Shown: positions 41,281 to 49,880 of the stretch, in pieces
Layout: each line of letters begins with the position of its first letter
Position numbering within the stretch: the stretch's first letter is position 1
Origin: Marinomonas flavescens
GTDB taxonomy: Bacteria; Pseudomonadota; Gammaproteobacteria; Pseudomonadales; Marinomonadaceae
Direction: 5' to 3'
NCBI RefSeq assembly: GCF_004352835.1
Contig: NZ_SJSB01000002.1
Coordinates: 1 to 64,000 of the forward strand
Length of the DNA: 64,000 bases
Translations under genes and position numbers: made by a program
The notes under the pieces: model-generated
What the model was told of the DNA's origin: nothing
Databases searched by the model: none
What the model saw: only the letters and a program-made list of their open reading frames with translations

Positions 41281-42933
41281 CTAAAAACTTTCGGAGTATA
41301 TGTGGTCTCGTCTTATGCCAAGGGCTTCAAGTTTTATTATTAAATCAGTAAGGAAATTTGTAGGCCCGCATAGGTAAAAGTCGGCGTTTAAATCGGCTAC
41401 TTTTCGTTGAATGAGCTCCCCTGTAATTCGCCCTGTTTCATCGTAGTCTTCGCCAAGTGTATCCTGCTCGCTAGGCTGACTAAATAAGATATCCAGATGA
41501 AAACTATCATGCTGCTTTTCTAGAACCCGAATTTCAGGTAGCAAAGGTGCATGGGTGCCATTACGAGCGCCATAAAAGAAATGAATCGAGGGCGCAACAT
41601 TTGATTGGATCGCGGAATGTAACATGCTGACTAAGGGAGTGGCACCAATGCCAGCACTGATTAATACTACTGGGCGGGTGGGGAATTTTAGTAGGAAGTC
41701 GCCATTAGGTTTTTTAGCCTGAATAATATCGCCAACTTGAATGGCATCGTGCAAATAGCGTGAGCCCAGACCATGGCTCTCACGTTTAACACTGATGCGA
41801 TAGTGTTCGTCTGTTGGTGAGTTTGAAAGAGAATAAGTTCGCTCTGTAAGAGCATCTTGCGCAGATAAAGCGAGTTGTATTGGCAGGAATTGTCCTGCTC
41901 GAAAAACTGGCAGCGCGGTTTGATTGTGTGAAACAAGTTCGAACGAGGTGACATCGTCGCTTTCTACGACCTTTTTGGTGACCATTAGTCCACCTTTAAT
42001 ACCTTCTGGTAAGCGCCAGCGCAATGGTAAAACACCGTCTAACTGTACTATTTTATCTATATCTATGTTCAATAATCGATGTGCGCCTTGGTACGCTCGT
42101 ACTTTTTCTGAATCCCAATCTATTTTCGCTCGACCACTCAGTTGCAATAAACTGCCTGTATCGAAGTCAATAAATAGTAATCCTATTAAAGGGTCTAACA
42201 GTAAATTCCCGATGGTGTTAAAGAAATTATTACCAGAATAATCAGGTATAACCAATTTATTATCATTAGAAATGGTTACAAATCCCGCGGCGCCACCACG
42301 GTGTGAAGCGTCCATTCCATAAGCTGATGGTTTGTTTTCATCGTGACTGTCTTCTGAATAGCCGCTGGCAATAAACAGAGTGTCTGCAGATGCGATCCAT
42401 TTCTTCATAGAGGGTGTTAAGTGGCGATGCTGTGTAACAGATATTTTATTATCATCAACATTGGTATGTTGCCATTCTCTTTCTGAAATGTACTGGGGGC
42501 AATTTCCATAAGATTGAGAAACGGCGAAAGTGATGCCGCTTTTATCTGCCTTTGTTACTGAGCCACTCGCCCTGTTACGACGACGACTTTCTAATTCAAT
42601 ACCAATAAGGCCGATTTCAGCGCCATCTGTAAAAGCATGTTCAAGTGCATCGCCTTTGTTTGGTAAGGCTGAAAAATGTAAATGTGCCTTGTCTGGTGAA
42701 GAAATAAAGCCAATGTCCCCCGCCAACATGGTTACCCAAGGTAAGCCGTTCTTATCTCTAGCAGAAGCGATAATGAAAGGAAGTTGGCGAAAGAAATCAC
42801 GGTGTTGTTCTGGAAAGAAAGGTCGAATGGCCCTCCCTCCCCAATGGGCAAGTGTTTCACGTGCGTCAACACGTTCTTGCGCTTGCTGTTCACCGATATG
42901 AAAAGGTGCATTAGGGGAAGTATTAAAGGCCAT
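41281..42933 (-). CDS. PNPOx-like domain fused to FNR-type flavin reductase
   Basis: A 550-aa two-domain protein. Residues about 25-290 resemble the pyridoxamine-phosphate oxidase/FMN split-barrel fold (ALFID-like LPWVTMLAGDIGFISSPDK, LLFIDFDTGSLLQLSGRAKIDWD). Residues about 310-550 are a ferredoxin-NADP reductase module. Its FAD motif is ERTYSLSNSP, with GLGSRYLHD, the NAD(P) loop VVLISAGIGATPLVSMLHS and FYLCGPTNFLTDL. Related proteins I recall carry a C-terminal 2Fe-2S domain; here the chain ends just after the NAD domain (HIYSESF). The electron acceptor is unknown. It is transcribed with the VOC gene. Confidence 0.8.
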   Translation of the reverse strand: MAFNTSPNAPFHIGEQQAQERVDARETLAHWGGRAIRPFFPEQHRDFFRQLPFIIASARDKNGLPWVTMLAGDIGFISSPDKAHLHFSALPNKGDALEHAFTDGAEIGLIGIELESRRRNRASGSVTKADKSGITFAVSQSYGNCPQYISEREWQHTNVDDNKISVTQHRHLTPSMKKWIASADTLFIASGYSEDSHDENKPSAYGMDASHRGGAAGFVTISNDNKLVIPDYSGNNFFNTIGNLLLDPLIGLLFIDFDTGSLLQLSGRAKIDWDSEKVRAYQGAHRLLNIDIDKIVQLDGVLPLRWRLPEGIKGGLMVTKKVVESDDVTSFELVSHNQTALPVFRAGQFLPIQLALSAQDALTERTYSLSNSPTDEHYRISVKRESHGLGSRYLHDAIQVGDIIQAKKPNGDFLLKFPTRPVVLISAGIGATPLVSMLHSAIQSNVAPSIHFFYGARNGTHAPLLPEIRVLEKQHDSFHLDILFSQPSEQDTLGEDYDETGRITGELIQRKVADLNADFYLCGPTNFLTDLIIKLEALGIRRDHIYSESF

Positions 42934-42974
42934 ATATACCTCTGATATTGTATTAATAAATCATGACGAGGTGA

Positions 42975-43370
42975 TTAAATTGCAATCAATTCAAGACGAA
43001 TGTTACCAGGGATTCGGCACATCATGTGTTGCAATCCACTTTCACCTAAATCTTCTGGCGCAAATTCGATGGTCACGTCATCGCGTGAACTTAGTTGTTC
43101 ATGTAGTAATGCCAACGTCGTCGTGTCGGCAAGGCGCAACGCAAAATGGTGTAGCCCAATATTTTCTCGACGATTAAAAGGCGTTGCTTTTTCGGGATTT
43201 TCTGCCTGCCAAAGTGTCAGCATGACGACACCATCAGTAACAAAAACCGCTGGATACGATGGTACTTCTTGTACTTGTGTGAAACCTAATGCTTCTACAA
43301 AAAAGGCACTTGCCTCTTTAACGTCAGGAACAGTAAGACCAAGATGATGGATTCCTTGAGTATGTGCCAT
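42975..43370 (-). CDS. VOC-family (glyoxalase-like) protein
   Basis: 131 aa, with the two beta-alpha-beta-beta-beta repeats of the vicinal oxygen chelate fold: QGIHHLGLTVPDVKEASAFFVEALGF, GVVMLTLWQ, then IGLHHFALRLADTTTLALLHEQL and IRLELIAI. Likely metal ligands are His in HHLGL and HHFAL and the terminal Glu. It lies 41 bp before the flavoprotein gene. Function is not assignable beyond the fold. Confidence 0.82.
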   Translation of the reverse strand: MAHTQGIHHLGLTVPDVKEASAFFVEALGFTQVQEVPSYPAVFVTDGVVMLTLWQAENPEKATPFNRRENIGLHHFALRLADTTTLALLHEQLSSRDDVTIEFAPEDLGESGLQHMMCRIPGNIRLELIAI

Positions 43371-43402
43371 GTTTTTTTGCCTTCTAATTAGTTAAAAATT
43401 AT

Positions 43403-43421
43403 AACCTTTAAAATTAAGGTT
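43403..43421. promoter_or_regulatory. candidate operator between VOC and CGNR genes
   Basis: The palindrome AACCTT-N7-AAGGTT lies in the 99-bp divergent gap. The CGNR regulator is the obvious candidate ligand by position. Confidence 0.45.
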
Positions 43422-43469
43422 TAACGGTTATGTTATATTCCCTTTTCTAACCTGTAAAGATAAATTATA

Positions 43470-44048
43470 ATGGTTAGTATGAGAGAAGATAAAAAAACCT
43501 TTATCCGAGTGGGAAATAATCTCGCTGTGGATTTTATCAATACGCAATTCTCTACCCATGAAAAAGTGGTGAATCAACTTGAGTGCCTGCAGGACTTGTT
43601 TCAGTGGGCGGCAGAAATGGAGGTGCCTTTAGAAAGTATTGATACCAATGCAAATATAGAAGATGTATGGCAGCTTAGGAGTAGTATAAAAACATTGGTT
43701 ACTGCAAACACAGACAAGCAGGTATTGCCTGAAGATGCGCTCAGTGTGCTTAATAAGCATTTGCGCAATGCACCGCTTCAGCAGCAATTGTTAGTGGTTA
43801 ACCAAGATATTTCATTGCAGCCTTTTGATAAAAAACTGTCGGTAGATAAATTGCTTGGAAAAGTAGCTTACGAAGCGGCCAATTTACTGACTTCGCCTCT
43901 TAGTCTTCATGTTAAACATTGTTCGAATGAAAAATGCATATTGATGTTTGTGGATACATCTCGCTCGAAAAAACGGCGATGGTGTAGTATGGATATCTGT
44001 GGGAACCGCGCAAAAGCATCGAGCTTTTATCACGCTCATAAAGAATAA
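43470..44048 (+). CDS. CGNR zinc-finger transcriptional regulator
   Basis: 192 aa. Residues about 10-135 form an ABATE domain (NNLAVDFINTQFS... typical start). The C-terminus is the CGNR zinc finger: CSNEKCILMFVDTSRSKKRRWCSMDICGNRAKASSFY, with four cysteines in C-x4-C...C-x4-C spacing. Family members are putative DNA-binding stress regulators. Divergent from the VOC-flavoprotein pair, which it probably controls. GTG- or ATG-near starts differ by only three codons (43470 or 43479). Confidence 0.85.
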   Translation: MVSMREDKKTFIRVGNNLAVDFINTQFSTHEKVVNQLECLQDLFQWAAEMEVPLESIDTNANIEDVWQLRSSIKTLVTANTDKQVLPEDALSVLNKHLRNAPLQQQLLVVNQDISLQPFDKKLSVDKLLGKVAYEAANLLTSPLSLHVKHCSNEKCILMFVDTSRSKKRRWCSMDICGNRAKASSFYHAHKE

Positions 44049-44062
44049 TAGTATTTCAAGAT

Positions 44063-44092
44063 AAAGAGTTAGTAAGTGATTACTAACTCTTT
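44063..44092. terminator. bidirectional terminator
   Basis: A perfect 13-bp stem, AAAGAGTTAGTAA / TTACTAACTCTTT, with a GTGA loop, between convergent CGNR and gmhB. Confidence 0.8.
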
Positions 44093-44101
44093 AGTCTTCT
44101 A

Positions 44102-44659
44102 TTAGAGATACTTGTGTAATGTTGATATGGTGAAAGCCGCTAGATCGGTATATATTTCGAAATGAAAGTCGATGGCTTTATATTGAGTCTCTCGGCCATT
44201 GCCTGTTAGTACAAGTACGGGCGAGCAGCCTCTTGCTTTGCCGGCTTGTAAATCTCTTAATGAGTCTCCTACCATGATGGCTGGCATCGTTTCGAAAGAC
44301 AAACCAAGCTGTGTTTCGATGGCTTCAATCATGCCGCTTTTTGGCTTTCGGCATGAGCAATTGTCATCTGGCCCATGTGGGCAATATTCAATACCAGCAA
44401 TCGAACCGCCTTCTTTCGCGACGAGTGCTTTCATCTTATCGTGCATCGCGTTGAGTGTTGCTTCGTCGTAATAGCCTCGAGCAATGCCAGATTGGTTTGT
44501 TACGACAAATACCTGAAAACCTGCTTTTGATAATGCCGCAATGGATTTAATACTACCTGGTAACGGAATCCATTCATCGACAGACTTTACATAAGCATCA
44601 GAATCTTGGTTAATCACACCGTCTCGGTCTAATAGAATAATGGGTTTTGTTTGCAGCAT
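44102..44659 (-). CDS. gmhB: D-glycero-beta-D-manno-heptose-1,7-bisphosphate 7-phosphatase
   Basis: A HAD phosphatase of 185 aa in the ADP-heptose branch of LPS core synthesis. The nucleophile motif is LLDRDGVIN (Asp11, Asp13). The structural zinc loop is CPHGPDDNCSC (Cys93, His95, Cys101, Cys103), and VGDSLRDLQAGKARG carries the Mg-binding aspartates. In pseudomonads this gene lies near glyS-glyQ; here it precedes ybaK. Confidence 0.93.
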   Translation of the reverse strand: MLQTKPIILLDRDGVINQDSDAYVKSVDEWIPLPGSIKSIAALSKAGFQVFVVTNQSGIARGYYDEATLNAMHDKMKALVAKEGGSIAGIEYCPHGPDDNCSCRKPKSGMIEAIETQLGLSFETMPAIMVGDSLRDLQAGKARGCSPVLVLTGNGRETQYKAIDFHFEIYTDLAAFTISTLHKYL

Positions 44660-44729
44660 TGTGTTGATTACCTTTCTTTAAATGTACCTAGCCTTAAATA
44701 TTAAGACGGATACAAACGTATCTAGTGGA

Positions 44730-45203
44730 TTATTTTTCGTCACGAATGTCAGCAAAGTTTGCCTCATGACACGCTTTGCTTAAATCTTGTGGTGCAAGTC
44801 CGATGTCTAATCCTCGCTTTCCGCCGCTCACATAAATTTTTTCAAATGCCAGCGCACTGCTGTCTATGCAAGTTATCAGGCGTTTTTTTTGACCTATAGG
44901 ACTGATACCGCCGACTAAATACCCTGTTAATCTTTCTGCTTCTTTCGGCTCTGCCATGCGTAACTTTTTAACACGAAAAGCCGCTGCCGCGCGTTTTAAG
45001 TTAAGCGTCCCTGTTACTGGGACGATGGCAACAAAGAAGCTTTTCTCATCGCTGACTAATAATGTTTTGAAAACAGTCGCAGAGTTTAAGTTGAGTTTTT
45101 CTGCGGCCTCTTCGCCAAAATTATGACAATCAGCCTCATGCGCATATTCGTGAATAGTCACGGCAATATTGAGTTTCTTTAATAAATCGATAGCCGGAGT
45201 CAT
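44730..45203 (-). CDS. ybaK: Cys-tRNA(Pro)/Cys-tRNA(Cys) deacylase YbaK
   Basis: A trans-editing enzyme that hydrolyses Cys-tRNA(Pro). The 157-aa single-domain INS-like fold is complete: ATVFKTLLV with the conserved Lys near residue 46, VPVTGTLNLKRAA, VGGISPIGQKK and ISGGKRGLDIGL-like (VSGGKRGLDIGLAPQDL). It lies 15 bp after trkH and is probably co-transcribed. Confidence 0.93.
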   Translation of the reverse strand: MTPAIDLLKKLNIAVTIHEYAHEADCHNFGEEAAEKLNLNSATVFKTLLVSDEKSFFVAIVPVTGTLNLKRAAAAFRVKKLRMAEPKEAERLTGYLVGGISPIGQKKRLITCIDSSALAFEKIYVSGGKRGLDIGLAPQDLSKACHEANFADIRDEK

Positions 45204-45218
45204 ATACTTCTCTCTTGG

Positions 45219-46667
45219 TTATTTCTGCCAGAACATAGGCGTAAATAATACCAACAAGGTAAACACCTCTAAACGCCCTAATAGCATAGAAAAACATAAC
45301 ATCCATTTCGCTGGGTCATTTACATCTGCGAACGTGTTCGAAACGGCGCCGAGCCCTGGACCTAAGTTGTTTAGCGTGGCAGCAACAGCAGACCATGCTG
45401 TTACTTGATCCATACCTGTTGCCATTAAGCCAATCATTAAGATGACATACACTAAAAGGTAAGCGGAAAAGAACCCCCAGACGGCGGAGACCACACGCTC
45501 AGGAATGGCCTTGCCACCCACTTTGACAGGGATGACCGCATTAGGATGCACCAGACGCTGTATTTCTCGAACCCCTTGCTTGAGGATTAATAAGATACGA
45601 ATCACCTTCATACCGCCCCCTGTCGAGCTGGCACAACCACCGGCAAAGGAAGTAACAATTAATAAGAAGGGTAAAAAATGTGGCCACGTCGAGAAATTGG
45701 AGGTACTAAAACCAGACGTCGTTGCAATTGAAACACTTTCAAAGACGGCATAGCGTATTGACGTTCCCCAATCATAGGTGGATGTCATTGCTAATACGAA
45801 GGTCGATAGCGTGATAGTACAAGCCAAAATAAACAGAAAGAAACGGGCTTCTGGGTCGAGCAAATAATGCAATACGCTTTTATGTCGCCACGCATGAAAA
45901 TGAAGAGCAAAGTTAAATGCAGAAACGACCATAAAGAAAGTCGCGATCATTTCAATTGGAACACTATTAAAGTAACCAATACTGGCATCATGTGTAGAAA
46001 AACCACCGATGGCGACTGTTGAGAAACTGTGACAAATCGCATCGAATAAACTCATACCAGCAGCCCAATAACCTAATGCACAAAGGCAGGTTAACGTTGC
46101 GTAGATGTACCACAGCGCTTTGGCTGTTTCGGCAATACGAGGAGTAAGCTTGGTATCTTTTACTGGGCCAGGTGTTTCTGCCCGATAAAGCTGCATACCA
46201 CCAATGCCTAGCATAGGCATGATTGCCACGGCCAAAACGATAATCCCCATACCGCCTAACCAAGTTAACAATTGACGATAAAAGAGAATGGATTCGGGTA
46301 AGCCATCAATGCCCGTTAAAATGGTTGCCCCTGTTGTCGTCAACCCGGAGATGGATTCAAACAAAGCATCAGTAAAGGAAAGGTCTGGTGTGTCAGCTAA
46401 AAAGAATGGTACTGATCCAAAAAATCCTAGGACTGTCCAAAACAGAACAGTAATCAAAAAACCATCGCGTATTTTTAGCTCCCCGCGGTGATTGCGCACA
46501 GGAAACCAAAGTAGAAAGCCACCGATTAAGTTAATGCCCATGGCATAAACAAAGGAATCTAAAACGCCATCAGAATAAATTAAAGAGACAATCATAGGCG
46601 GAATTAAGGAGAGGCTAAACACCATAACCAATAAACCAATAACGCGTAAAATTACTTTAATATGCAT
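45219..46667 (-). CDS. trkH: Trk potassium uptake protein TrkH
   Basis: The K+ translocating membrane subunit, 482 aa, with four repeated M1-P-M2 units. The selectivity-filter loops can be seen in turn (SGLTTTGATIL, HSFSTVAIGGFSTHD, SVSIATTSGFSTSNF, AATLNNLGPGLGAV). It works with TrkA, encoded 153 bp upstream on the same strand. Confidence 0.96.
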   Translation of the reverse strand: MHIKVILRVIGLLVMVFSLSLIPPMIVSLIYSDGVLDSFVYAMGINLIGGFLLWFPVRNHRGELKIRDGFLITVLFWTVLGFFGSVPFFLADTPDLSFTDALFESISGLTTTGATILTGIDGLPESILFYRQLLTWLGGMGIIVLAVAIMPMLGIGGMQLYRAETPGPVKDTKLTPRIAETAKALWYIYATLTCLCALGYWAAGMSLFDAICHSFSTVAIGGFSTHDASIGYFNSVPIEMIATFFMVVSAFNFALHFHAWRHKSVLHYLLDPEARFFLFILACTITLSTFVLAMTSTYDWGTSIRYAVFESVSIATTSGFSTSNFSTWPHFLPFLLIVTSFAGGCASSTGGGMKVIRILLILKQGVREIQRLVHPNAVIPVKVGGKAIPERVVSAVWGFFSAYLLVYVILMIGLMATGMDQVTAWSAVAATLNNLGPGLGAVSNTFADVNDPAKWMLCFSMLLGRLEVFTLLVLFTPMFWQK

Positions 46668-46681
46668 AGCTGCTTCCTAGC

Positions 46682-46703
46682 ACCAGATTCTCTTGAATCT
46701 GGT
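46682..46703. repeat. hairpin in the trkA-trkH intercistronic gap
   Basis: A perfect nine-bp stem, ACCAGATTC-TCTT-GAATCTGGT, 15 bp upstream of the trkH start on the operon strand. No T-run, so processing or a leader structure rather than termination. Confidence 0.5.
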
Positions 46704-46820
46704 TTGATTAAATCACCTAGCTGAAGGTCTTTTTATTTTCAGCGCCCTCCCATGTCTCGGGCGGATTTCCTCGTGATAGAAAAGATAGTTAATGACGCTT
46801 AACGTTATTCGGTCTTTTGG

Positions 46821-48194
46821 CTAAAAGAAAGTTAATCCTACTTGGAACAATTGCTCAACGGCTGGAATCTGTTTCTTATTCGATACAAAGATGATGACAT
46901 GATCTTCAGCTTGAATGACAACATCCCCAGTTGCGAGAATAATTTCATCACCTCGAACAACCGCGCCTATGGTTGCACCTTCTGGTAAATTGATTTTCGC
47001 AATACTACGACCGACTACTTTAGAGGATCGGAAATCACCATGAGCAACAGCTTCTAATGCTTCAGCAGCGCCTTTGCGCATTGAGTGTACGTTTACTACG
47101 TCGCCACGACGAATATAACTGAGTAACGAACTGATGGTTGTTTGCTGAGGGGAAATTGCAATGTCGATCATACCTTCCTGAACGATATCAACGTACGCAG
47201 GGTTGTTGATAATGGTCATTACCGTACGTACTCCCAAAACTTTGGCCAGCATTGAAGACATGATATTGGCTTCATCGTTGTTGGTCAGCGCACAAAATAC
47301 ATCGGTTGATTCGATATTTTCTTCTAATAATAATTCTTTTTTCGAAGCATCACCGTTAAGCACAATGGTGTTATCTAGGTTTTCAGAAAGATAACGGCAG
47401 CGTTCTAAATCTCGTTCTATGATTTTTACACGGTATTCTTTTTCAAGGCTATGAGCTAAACGCTCACCGATGTTACCGCCACCGGCAATAATAATTCGTC
47501 GATAAGGCGTATCTAACGGGCGCAGTTCACTCATTACATCTAACACATCACGTTGTGGCGTTAGAAAGAAAACCTCGTCATTGGCACGAATACAGGTATT
47601 ACCGTCTGGTTTTATAGATTTACCATCGCGATAAATGGCCGCAATTCGAGTCTGAATTGACGGCATATGTTCGCGTAAATAGCTGATAGGTTGATCAATA
47701 AGAGGACCTCCCTTTTCTGCTTTTACAACAACAAGCTGGACTTTACCTTCTGCAAATTCCATCACTTGAAGTGCACCAGGATAACGAATCAATCTGCTTA
47801 AATGTTTCGTTACTTCTTTTTCTGGACTGATACGAACATCGATTGGTAATGCTTGGTCGTTAAACAGTTGTGGGTAATTAGCGTAGGCGCTTGAGCGAAC
47901 ACGGCCAATTTTTGTTGGCGTTTTAAATAAGGTATGCGCAACTTGGCAAGCCACCATGTTGGTTTCATCATGGTTACTTACCGCGATTAACATATCAGCA
48001 TCATTACAACCTGCTTGCTCCAATACGGCAGGATGCGAGCCACTGCCTTCGACAGTCTGAATATCCAAACGATCCTGAAGCTCTCTTAGGCGCGTTAGAT
48101 CAGGATCAATAACGGTAATGTCATTGTCTTCGTTAGCAAGGTTTTCAGCGAGCGTTGCGCCAACTTGGCCAGCCCCGATAATGATGATTTTCAT
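46821..48194 (-). CDS. trkA: Trk system potassium uptake protein TrkA
   Basis: The cytoplasmic NAD(H)/ATP-binding gate regulator of TrkH, 457 aa. It consists of two tandem RCK units: Rossmann motifs IIIGAGQVGATLAENLA (residue 3 onward) and IIIAGGGNIGERLAHSLE (about 233), each followed by a TrkA-C domain. It is first of a trkA-trkH-ybaK run. The 313-bp gap upstream holds a parS site. Confidence 0.96.
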   Translation of the reverse strand: MKIIIIGAGQVGATLAENLANEDNDITVIDPDLTRLRELQDRLDIQTVEGSGSHPAVLEQAGCNDADMLIAVSNHDETNMVACQVAHTLFKTPTKIGRVRSSAYANYPQLFNDQALPIDVRISPEKEVTKHLSRLIRYPGALQVMEFAEGKVQLVVVKAEKGGPLIDQPISYLREHMPSIQTRIAAIYRDGKSIKPDGNTCIRANDEVFFLTPQRDVLDVMSELRPLDTPYRRIIIAGGGNIGERLAHSLEKEYRVKIIERDLERCRYLSENLDNTIVLNGDASKKELLLEENIESTDVFCALTNNDEANIMSSMLAKVLGVRTVMTIINNPAYVDIVQEGMIDIAISPQQTTISSLLSYIRRGDVVNVHSMRKGAAEALEAVAHGDFRSSKVVGRSIAKINLPEGATIGAVVRGDEIILATGDVVIQAEDHVIIFVSNKKQIPAVEQLFQVGLTFF

Positions 48195-48396
48195 ATTTTG
48201 CCTTAGAGCGCGATCTTAAATCATTGCTCTTTTTTAGTTGTTCTTGTTGGCTCTCATGAGCGCTAATAATGATCTTGATTTACCCTACATGGTAGGCTGT
48301 ATTTTAAAGACTTCAAACTAATACTTTAATGACATTTGTGAAATATTTAAAAAATTAAGCTTTAAATAGTCATACAGAGGGAAAGTAAGCATGAGC

Positions 48397-48459
48397 CTTA
48401 AAAAATGCTCAGACAGTTTGTATGTTTCATGTGAAACAATTGCCCGAGCATTTTTTAAG
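48397..48459. terminator. perfect 14-bp inverted repeat enclosing a parS site
   Basis: CTTAAAAAATGCTC (48397-48410) and GAGCATTTTTTAAG (48446-48459) are exact inverted copies. The 35-bp loop contains parS (48423-48438), almost centred. On the minus strand it lies 49 bp after the rsmB stop and carries A- and T-rich ends, so it can act as a terminator of the def-fmt-rsmB run. The rest of the 48195-48507 gap holds no gene. Confidence 0.7.
48423..48438. promoter_or_regulatory. parS site 1 (ParB-binding)
   Basis: TGTTTCATGTGAAACA, 15 of 16 bases matching the bacterial chromosomal parS consensus TGTTTCACGTGAAACA. Confidence 0.9.
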
Positions 48460-48507
48460 TTGTCGAATCTAAACGATTCTTTTCTTCGATTTAGTGTTCT
48501 GTGTTAC

Positions 48508-49875
48508 TTAGCTGTTTTTTTGGATCAGGCAATAATAGAAGCCGTCGTGTCCCTTAAGTGTTGGGAATAATTGACGCCCATGAGAAACAGCAATGCCCCA
48601 CTCTGTATTTATGGATGGATTTAAAGCGTTCATAACCACCTCTTTAGCATCAGCATGAGACGCTAAGAAATCAGCAATTTGCAGTTCGTTTTCTTCAGGC
48701 ATTAAAGAGCAAGTCGCATACAAAAGATGGCCGCCTGTTTTCAGTGTGCTCCAGACCTTATCCAAAATAACTTTTTGAATGGCAATGAGCTCTTCAATGT
48801 CGACAGGTTTTCGATTGATCTTAATGTCTGGGTTCCGACGAATAACACCGGTTGCAGAACAAGGCACATCAAGAAGGATTTTGTCGAATGGCGTACCATC
48901 CCACCAAGCATCCAGGTCCCCTGCATCGGCGCATTGTAAGTTTGCCATTAATCCAATACGTTCTAGATTGGCTTCGATTTTTTCTAAACGCCACGGTTCT
49001 AACTCAACGGCGGTTAAGTCGAGAGTTTCTTCTACGTCTTGTGCCGCAGCAGCAAACTCAAGAAGATGGCCTGTTTTGCCACCCGGCGCGGCACACGCGT
49101 CTAAGACGTGTTCGCCAAGGCTTGGAGCCAAAATATGTGTAGCCAGCTGAGCTGATTCGTCTTGAACGCTGGAAAAGCCTTCATCGAATTCAGGTAACTC
49201 ATTTACTCTAACGGCAGATCTTAGGTACAAAGCAGAAGGTGAAAGTAACCCTTCTTCTGAATCTATACCCTTCTCAGCCATTTGAGTCTTGTATGTTTCA
49301 CGTGAAACTTGGCTTTCGTTTACGCGAATGCACATTGGAGGATGCGCATTACTGGCTTCGATTATTTGTTCGAACTGTTCTGGCCAATGTTTCTTAAAGC
49401 GTTTCACTAACCATTTTGGCTGGTTGTATTCCACAGATGGCATGGCTTCAAGTGTCTCAATAATGTCGTCTGCTTCGCGTTGGTAGCGGCGCAGTACGGC
49501 ATTGATCAACTTGGTCGCCCAGTCTTTCTTTAGTAAACGGCAGGCTTCAACGGTTTCATTTACCGCAGCATGATCTGGTGTATTCATGTAGCCAAGCTGG
49601 TATAAACCAATCAACAGAGCGGCATAAAGATCCATGTCCTTCTCTTCGAACGGATGGTTCAACAGGTGCAAAGCAATACTGTTTAATAATGGGTACTGAC
49701 GGCAGACACCAAAGCACAATTCCTTTAGAAGCGGAATGTGCTCGCTGGCAACATCGTGTTGGTGACGTGCTAGCTGAGTGCTAAGGGAACCTTGTTGTAA
49801 CAAGACATTAGTAACAACTTGAATCGCGACTTGGCGAGCGCTGTGTTGGATTGAAGGGACATCTGTTGGTTTCAT
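48508..49875 (-). CDS. rsmB: 16S rRNA (cytosine967-C5)-methyltransferase
   Basis: RsmB (Sun/Fmu), 455 aa. The N-terminal NusB-like RNA-binding domain (residues about 8-140) precedes a linker and the SAM-dependent methyltransferase domain. The latter has VLDACAAPGGKTGHLLE, DVPCSATGVIRRNPDIK with the catalytic cysteine, and YATCSLMPEENE with the second cysteine. The linker contains VSRET, encoded by a parS palindrome. It lies five bp after fmt. Confidence 0.96.
   Translation of the reverse strand: MKPTDVPSIQHSARQVAIQVVTNVLLQQGSLSTQLARHQHDVASEHIPLLKELCFGVCRQYPLLNSIALHLLNHPFEEKDMDLYAALLIGLYQLGYMNTPDHAAVNETVEACRLLKKDWATKLINAVLRRYQREADDIIETLEAMPSVEYNQPKWLVKRFKKHWPEQFEQIIEASNAHPPMCIRVNESQVSRETYKTQMAEKGIDSEEGLLSPSALYLRSAVRVNELPEFDEGFSSVQDESAQLATHILAPSLGEHVLDACAAPGGKTGHLLEFAAAAQDVEETLDLTAVELEPWRLEKIEANLERIGLMANLQCADAGDLDAWWDGTPFDKILLDVPCSATGVIRRNPDIKINRKPVDIEELIAIQKVILDKVWSTLKTGGHLLYATCSLMPEENELQIADFLASHADAKEVVMNALNPSINTEWGIAVSHGRQLFPTLKGHDGFYYCLIQKNS
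49294..49309. promoter_or_regulatory. parS site 2, inside rsmB
   Basis: TGTTTCACGTGAAACT, 15 of 16 to consensus with an intact 14-base palindromic core. In the rsmB reading frame it encodes VSRET between the RNA-binding and catalytic domains. Confidence 0.93.
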
Positions 49876-49880
49876 TATAA

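Noticed and set aside
42851..42870. parS-like TGTTTCACGTGCGTCA in the flavoprotein gene
   Set aside because: Only 13 of 16 bases match and one half-site is lost, so probably chance.
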